Assembly: GCA_021793935.1 (NCBI GenBank)
Contig: JAJYRV010000036.1
Coordinates: 1 to 11,806, forward strand
Origin: Actinomycetes bacterium
GTDB lineage: Bacteria > Actinomycetota > Actinomycetes > Actinomycetales > Beutenbergiaceae
Direction of reading: 5' to 3'
Length of the DNA stretch: 11,806 nucleotides
Part shown: piece after piece, positions 7,405 to 11,806 of the stretch
How the letters are laid out: every line of letters starts with the position of its first letter
How positions within the stretch are numbered: position 1 is the stretch's first letter
The notes under the pieces: model-generated
Seen by the model: only the letters and a program-made list of their open reading frames with translations
Told to the model about the DNA's origin: nothing
The model's database searches: none
Program-made: the position numbers and the translations under genes

Positions 7405-7600
7405 GTGGGGGTGGCACCCGTTTGCCCACAACGATGAGATCGGCTGGTACGGTGATAAGCCCACGGCGGGTCTCGACATCCATACCATCCGCATCAATGC
7501 GACGGATGTAGCCCAGCGCGTCGGAAAACCCGCCCTCGACGCGATAACGCACGCTCACCCGTTGCCCGACTTCCCACTCCTGCCAGAACCTAGTAGCCAT
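7388..7600 (-). CDS. Small stand-alone SH3-like domain protein (Rv0428c-type N-terminal domain)
   Basis: A 70-residue protein with the pattern VGQRVSVRYRVEGGFSDALGYIRRID, then VETRRGLITVPADLIVVGKRVPP. From memory, this matches the SH3-like domain that precedes the GNAT domain in Rv0428c-type actinobacterial acetyltransferases. Those enzymes are about 300 residues; here the frame stops straight after a PPPPPRRG tail and no GNAT domain follows, so no catalytic function can be claimed. It may bind nucleic acid or a protein, or serve a separately encoded acetyltransferase. The gene converges on vanW (41-bp gap) and diverges from fdxA (40-bp gap). No ribosome-binding site precedes the ATG, but TAGTAT ends six bases before it, which suggests a leaderless mRNA. 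The coding call is good because the alternative frames are shadows; the function is unknown. Confidence 0.75.
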   Translation of the reverse strand: MATRFWQEWEVGQRVSVRYRVEGGFSDALGYIRRIDADGMDVETRRGLITVPADLIVVGKRVPPPPPRRG

Positions 7601-7640
7601 AGTGCGATACTAAAGGGAAGATTGTTTTTGAAGGAGGGGC
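7601..7640. promoter_or_regulatory. Divergent promoter region, SH3-like gene and fdxA
   Basis: Only 40 bp separate the two start codons. Reading minus, TAGTAT (7612 to 7607) stands six bases before the ATG. Reading plus, GATACT (7606-7611) is a fair -10 for fdxA and would give a leader of about 23 bases carrying AAGGAGG (7631-7637). The two hexamers overlap almost completely. No convincing -35 is seen on either strand. Confidence 0.4.
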
Positions 7641-7964
7641 ATGACTTACATCATTGCTGAACCGTGTGTCGACGTGAAGGACAAGTCCTGCGTCGATGAG
7701 TGCCCGGTCGACTGCATCTATGAAGGGGAGCGGATGCTGTACATCCACCCCGACGAATGCGTCGACTGCGGTGCCTGCGAACCGGTGTGCCCGGTGGAGG
7801 CGATCTTCTACGAGGATGACGTGCCCGAACAATGGAGCATCTACTACGACGTCAACGTCGATTACTTCGACGACCTGGGATCCCCCGGAGGCGCGGCGAA
7901 GATGGGCATGATCGAGAAGGATCACGAGGTGGTCGCGGCCCTTCCCCCCATGGCCGACGACTGA
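7641..7964 (+). CDS. fdxA: Seven-iron ferredoxin (3Fe-4S plus 4Fe-4S)
   Basis: A small soluble low-potential electron carrier of 107 residues, the normal length for actinobacterial FdxA/FdxC. By spacing identical to Azotobacter FdI shifted by one residue, C9, C17 and C50 would hold the 3Fe-4S cluster and C21, C40, C43 and C46 the 4Fe-4S cluster, with C25 a free cysteine. The first motif has the 3Fe-type longer spacing (C9-N7-C17) and the second is CVDCGACEPVCP. The C-terminal extension (QWSIYYDVNVDYF) is typical of this family. A strong AAGGAGG precedes ATG 7641. It is followed after one base by dapC, as in mycobacteria and corynebacteria, although no electron need of DapC is known. It could also serve as redox partner for P450s such as the one downstream, but that is only inference. 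Confidence 0.96.
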   Translation: MTYIIAEPCVDVKDKSCVDECPVDCIYEGERMLYIHPDECVDCGACEPVCPVEAIFYEDDVPEQWSIYYDVNVDYFDDLGSPGGAAKMGMIEKDHEVVAALPPMADD

Positions 7965-7965
7965 C

Positions 7966-9081
7966 GTGGGGTTCGCTCCGTTTGACGAGGATTACCCCTG
8001 GGATGCGCTGATCCCCTACCGCCAAACGGCGGCGGCGCACCCCGGCGGGGTGGTCGACCTCTCGATCGGCACCCCCGTCGACCCCACTCCACCGCTGGTG
8101 CAGCAGGCGCTCGCATCCGCGGCGAACGCCCCGGGCTATCCCACGGTCGCGGGGACCCCGGAACTGCGCCGCGCCCTGACCAACTGGTGGGCGCGGCGGC
8201 GCTCAGCCCGCCTCGCGGAATCCGAGGTCCTCGCAACCATTGGTTCCAAAGAAATCGTCGGCCTCCTGCCATCGCTGCTCGGACTGGGGGAGGGGGACGC
8301 CGTCGTCGTGCCCACGACCGCCTACCCCACCTATGAGGTCGGCGCCCGGCTCGCCGGGGCGACTGTCATTCCTGCCGACGACGTCGCCGCGTGGGAGGGC
8401 AACACCCGTGTCCGCCTCGTCTGGGTGAATTCGCCCGCGAACCCTACCGGCGCCGTGCTCGCGCACGAGGAATTGCAGCGCATCATCGCCGCTGCCCGAA
8501 ACCTCGGTGCGGTCGTCGCGAGCGACGAGTGCTACGCCGAACTCCCGTGGACCCCCACGTGGGTGGAGTCCGGCGTGCCGAGCCTGCTCGCGGATGAGGA
8601 GACGGATGGGGATCGCAGCGGCCTGCTCGCGGCCTACTCGCTATCGAAACAATCGAACCTCGCCGGCTACCGGGCCGCGTTCATCGCCGGTGACCGCGAG
8701 CTGCTCGCGAAGATCTCGCTGCTGCGCAGGCACTTGGGCATGATGGTGCCCGCCCCCGTGCAGGCAGCGATGGTCGCCGCCCTCGACGACGACGAACACG
8801 TGATGCGAGGGCGAGAACGGTATGGGCGCCGTCGAGAAATACTCCTCGAAGCCCTCACCGCCGCCGGCTTCACCATCGACCACTCGGAGGCCGGCCTATA
8901 CCTGTGGGCGCGGCGCGAGGGCACCGGCGACTGCTGGCAGCTCGTGGGCGAGCTCGCCGAGAAGGGGATCATCGTGGGTCCCGGCGCGTTTTACGGCAGT
9001 GCCGCCCGCGGCCACGTACGTATCTCGCTCACGGCGACGGACGAGCGAGTCGAGCACGCCGCCGCCCGCCTCGCCCCCTAG
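7966..9081 (+). CDS. dapC: N-succinyl-L,L-diaminopimelate aminotransferase, actinobacterial DapC type
   Basis: A PLP enzyme that converts N-succinyl-2-amino-6-ketopimelate and glutamate to succinyl-diaminopimelate and 2-oxoglutarate, on the way to lysine and peptidoglycan. It has 371 residues of the fold-type I (class I/II) aminotransferase family: N-terminal substrate segment FDEDYPWDALIPYR, NSPANPTGAV with its PLP-contacting Asn, an Asp in ASDECYAELPW, Schiff-base lysine K228 in SLSKQSNLAGYR, and carboxylate-binding R352 in GHVRISL. The GTG at 7966 follows the fdxA stop by one base and has no Shine-Dalgarno sequence, so translation probably relies on ribosomes finishing fdxA. Position directly after fdxA is the conserved actinobacterial arrangement and supports dapC over other aminotransferases. 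Substrate specificity is inferred from family and context. Confidence 0.9.
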   Translation: MGFAPFDEDYPWDALIPYRQTAAAHPGGVVDLSIGTPVDPTPPLVQQALASAANAPGYPTVAGTPELRRALTNWWARRRSARLAESEVLATIGSKEIVGLLPSLLGLGEGDAVVVPTTAYPTYEVGARLAGATVIPADDVAAWEGNTRVRLVWVNSPANPTGAVLAHEELQRIIAAARNLGAVVASDECYAELPWTPTWVESGVPSLLADEETDGDRSGLLAAYSLSKQSNLAGYRAAFIAGDRELLAKISLLRRHLGMMVPAPVQAAMVAALDDDEHVMRGRERYGRRREILLEALTAAGFTIDHSEAGLYLWARREGTGDCWQLVGELAEKGIIVGPGAFYGSAARGHVRISLTATDERVEHAAARLAP

Positions 9082-9088
9082 CGGGAGC

Positions 9089-9107
9089 GGTCGCCGTCGC
9101 GGCGGCC
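9089..9107 (+). terminator. Possible hairpin terminator after dapC
   Basis: GGTCGCC (9089-9095) pairs with GGCGGCC (9101-9107) over 7 bp with one G-U pair and a 5-base loop, eight bases after the dapC stop. No T-run follows, so this is a weak U-less candidate. Confidence 0.35.
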
Positions 9108-9127
9108 AGGGGCGGGCACCCGGGCAC

Positions 9128-9143
9128 CGTGACGTTGGGCACA
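9128..9143 (+). promoter_or_regulatory. Possible CRP/GlxR-type operator upstream of gltA
   Basis: CGTGACGTTGGGCACA matches the TGTGA-N6-TCACA consensus at eight of ten positions. Its centre is near -61.5 relative to the start site implied by the -10 at 9185. GlxR controls gltA in Corynebacterium, which makes the site plausible, but two mismatches in GC-rich DNA are easy to find by chance. Confidence 0.25.
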
Positions 9144-9184
9144 GGGGCCCCGAGACCGGTGCACCGGGCGCGTCCGAACAGCGA

Positions 9185-9190
9185 TAGACT
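9185..9190 (+). promoter_or_regulatory. Probable -10 element of the gltA promoter
   Basis: TAGACT is a good sigma-70-type -10 with conserved first, second and last bases. It would start transcription near 9197 and give a leader of about 33 bases with GGAGGG at 9215-9220, nine bases before the ATG. The -35 region is GC-rich and not recognisable. Confidence 0.45.
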
Positions 9191-9229
9191 CAACAAGGAT
9201 TTTGGTTCATCACTGGAGGGTTCTCACAC

Positions 9230-10528
<1,299 letters not shown>

Positions 10529-10545
10529 GAACGTGTAACGTGAAG

Positions 10546-10576
10546 AGGGGGCTGCCGGTGGCGGCCCCCTTTTTTT
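10546..10576 (+). terminator. Intrinsic terminator of gltA
   Basis: GGGGGCTGCC (10547-10556) pairs with GGCGGCCCCC (10560-10569) through 10 bp with one G-U pair and a GGT loop, followed by seven T (10570-10576). The stem can extend by A10546. This is the only textbook U-tract terminator in the window and lies 18 bases after the gltA stop. Confidence 0.92.
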
Positions 10577-10596
10577 GATCTGTGAGGAGTGAAAAT

Positions 10597-11670
10597 ATGA
10601 GTGGGTGCCCCGTTTCGATAGAGAAGATCAAGGGGGCGTGGATGCTCCGTGGGCATGATCTCGTCCGCGAGGCGGCCCTCGACGACGTCACCTATTCCTC
10701 GCAGGTGTCCCGGTTCCTGCAGATCCCCAACGGGATGGACGGTGAGGAGCATGATGCCTTCCGGGCGCTCACCGACCGCTACCTCACCCACGAGCGGGTG
10801 CACGCACTCGAGCCGATGTTCACTCAGGTCGCCGAACAGGTCGTCGCGGGCGCGATCGACCGCGGCGGGGTTGCCGACGCCGTCGGCCTCGGGGCGCAGT
10901 TCGCCGTCCGGGCCTCGAGCGCGTGGCTCGGCTGGCCCGCATCGCTCGAAGCGGAGCTCCTGGACTGGGTGCGGGCGAATTGGGAGGCAACGAGATCGGG
11001 CCAGTTCGCCCGCACCGCCGCCGTCGCCGCCTGGTACAACTCCATCATCGCAGCGCTGCTCACCACCCGGCGGAACGCGCCGACCGACGACGTCACGAGC
11101 GAACTCATGAACGATACCTTCCTCGGCCGATCCCTCACCGAAGAAGAAATCACTTCGATCCTGCGGAACTGGACGGGCGGGGACCTGGGGTCGATGGCGC
11201 TGTGCGTCGGCGTGGTGCTCGCCTACCTCGCCGATCACCCGGATCTGCAACACCAGCTGCGCTCACCGGAGGTGACGACGGCGCGATGGCACCGGGTGAT
11301 CGATGAGATCCTCCGCCTCGACGATCCGTTCGTGGCCAACCGCAGGGTCGCGACGCGTGAGGTGAAGCTCGGCGGTGAGCAGATCTTAGCCGGCGAACGG
11401 CTCCACCTGAACTGGACCGCCGCCAACCTCGACCCGGCCGTCTTTGACGGCTTCGACCCCGACGGCCACGCCGAGGATAACCTCGTGTACGGGATCGGGC
11501 GGCACGTGTGCCCGGGCCGGGAACTCGCCACCGTGCAGTTGCGGATCTTCACCCAAGCGGTGCTCGCACGAACCACGGTGATCGCCCCCGATGAGCACCC
11601 GCGCACGCGTTCGTTGCCTCCCGCCGGTGGTTACCTCGAGGTGCCGATCCGGCTCGACGCGGCATCCTGA
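10597..11670 (+). CDS. Cytochrome P450, short form with unusual I-helix
   Basis: A heme-thiolate protein, presumably a monooxygenase; the substrate is unknown. From ATG 10597 it has 357 residues, about 40-50 fewer than typical bacterial P450s; the N-terminal helices are lacking and the protein begins near the usual WMLRGHDLVREA segment. The core motifs are present: the EXXR pair E237/R240 (DEILRLD) and heme loop YGIGRHVCPGRELA with ligand C305. The I-helix reads RNWTGGDLGSM (190-200). In the best alignment to the A-G-x-D/E-T motif, D196 is kept but the following Thr is L197. I recall a P450 subgroup with a similar segment, so this may be a family trait. GAGGAG (10584-10589) supports ATG 10597 over GTG 10582. 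No redox partner is adjacent. It follows the gltA terminator directly and is probably not part of a gltA operon. Confidence 0.9.
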   Translation: MSGCPVSIEKIKGAWMLRGHDLVREAALDDVTYSSQVSRFLQIPNGMDGEEHDAFRALTDRYLTHERVHALEPMFTQVAEQVVAGAIDRGGVADAVGLGAQFAVRASSAWLGWPASLEAELLDWVRANWEATRSGQFARTAAVAAWYNSIIAALLTTRRNAPTDDVTSELMNDTFLGRSLTEEEITSILRNWTGGDLGSMALCVGVVLAYLADHPDLQHQLRSPEVTTARWHRVIDEILRLDDPFVANRRVATREVKLGGEQILAGERLHLNWTAANLDPAVFDGFDPDGHAEDNLVYGIGRHVCPGRELATVQLRIFTQAVLARTTVIAPDEHPRTRSLPPAGGYLEVPIRLDAAS

Positions 11671-11705
11671 GCGGCTCGCACCGGGGGAACTGCGGGTAGG
11701 TGATC

Positions 11706-11804
11706 TTAGTCCGAGCGCGTGCGCACCTGCTGGAGAATGTAGGTCGCGGTACGAAGGGTTAGATCGGGACGGGCCTCGCGCAGCTTTCTCACAGCTTCAG
11801 ATCG
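11706..11804 (-). CDS. Possible C-terminal fragment of an unrecognised gene
   Basis: On the minus strand, a frame open to the window edge ends with TAA at 11706 and encodes 32 residues including EAVRKLREARPDLTLRTA and ending QQVRTRSD. The other two minus frames hit stops at once near the edge. The sequence looks protein-like (amphipathic, basic) but is too short to assign, and an open frame this short in GC-rich DNA is weak evidence. It would converge on the P450 gene with 35 bp between. The first two codons overlap a possible adapter remnant. Confidence 0.35.
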   Translation of the reverse strand, partial: RSEAVRKLREARPDLTLRTATYILQQVRTRSD

Positions 11805-11806
11805 GA

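Noticed and set aside
7399..7414. G-quadruplex in the G-rich run
   Set aside because: Only two long G-runs and one short one are present, too few for a standard four-run quadruplex.

Overview
The window is GC-rich throughout, with dense genes of mostly G/C third positions, GTG and TTG starts beside ATG, and a mycothiol-pathway gene (mshB-like). The linkage typA - mshB - fdxA - dapC is a known actinobacterial arrangement, also seen in Mycobacterium and Streptomyces neighbourhoods. The likely source is a high-GC actinobacterium, probably of the order Micrococcales. The sequence does not let me name the genus. No insertion sequence, phage gene, CRISPR array, tRNA or rRNA was seen.

Layout on the + strand unless stated. 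At 2-1252 is the 3' part of a double-ATPase peptide-transporter subunit, closed by a hairpin at 1254-1285. At 1385-5131 lies a compact operon: the ribosome-associated GTPase TypA/BipA, a PIG-L deacetylase of the MshB type fused to a four-helix membrane tail, and a flavin-reductase-like protein overlapping the deacetylase gene by 14 bp. At 5235-7346 is a large membrane-anchored VanW-family protein with a TTG start. A small minus-strand gene (7388-7600), an isolated SH3-like domain, converges on vanW and diverges from fdxA through a 40-bp gap. At 7641-9081 are a seven-iron ferredoxin and a succinyldiaminopimelate aminotransferase separated by one base. At 9230-10528 is citrate synthase, followed by a textbook intrinsic terminator. 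At 10597-11670 is a short cytochrome P450 with an unusual I-helix. A minus-strand fragment of an unrecognised gene may end at 11706.

Most of this is conserved housekeeping: translation stress (TypA), redox buffering (mycothiol), cell-wall and lysine precursor supply (DapC, perhaps VanW), electron transfer (FdxA) and TCA-cycle entry (GltA). I see no convincing new multi-gene system. The less ordinary parts are the membrane tail on MshB, the stand-alone SH3-like gene with a probable leaderless start sharing its -10 with fdxA, the branched RNA structure between vanW and that gene, and the P450, which lacks the usual oxygen-activating alcohol residue and starts 20 bases after a strong terminator. 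The last eight bases equal the start of a common Illumina adapter, so the right edge should be read with caution.
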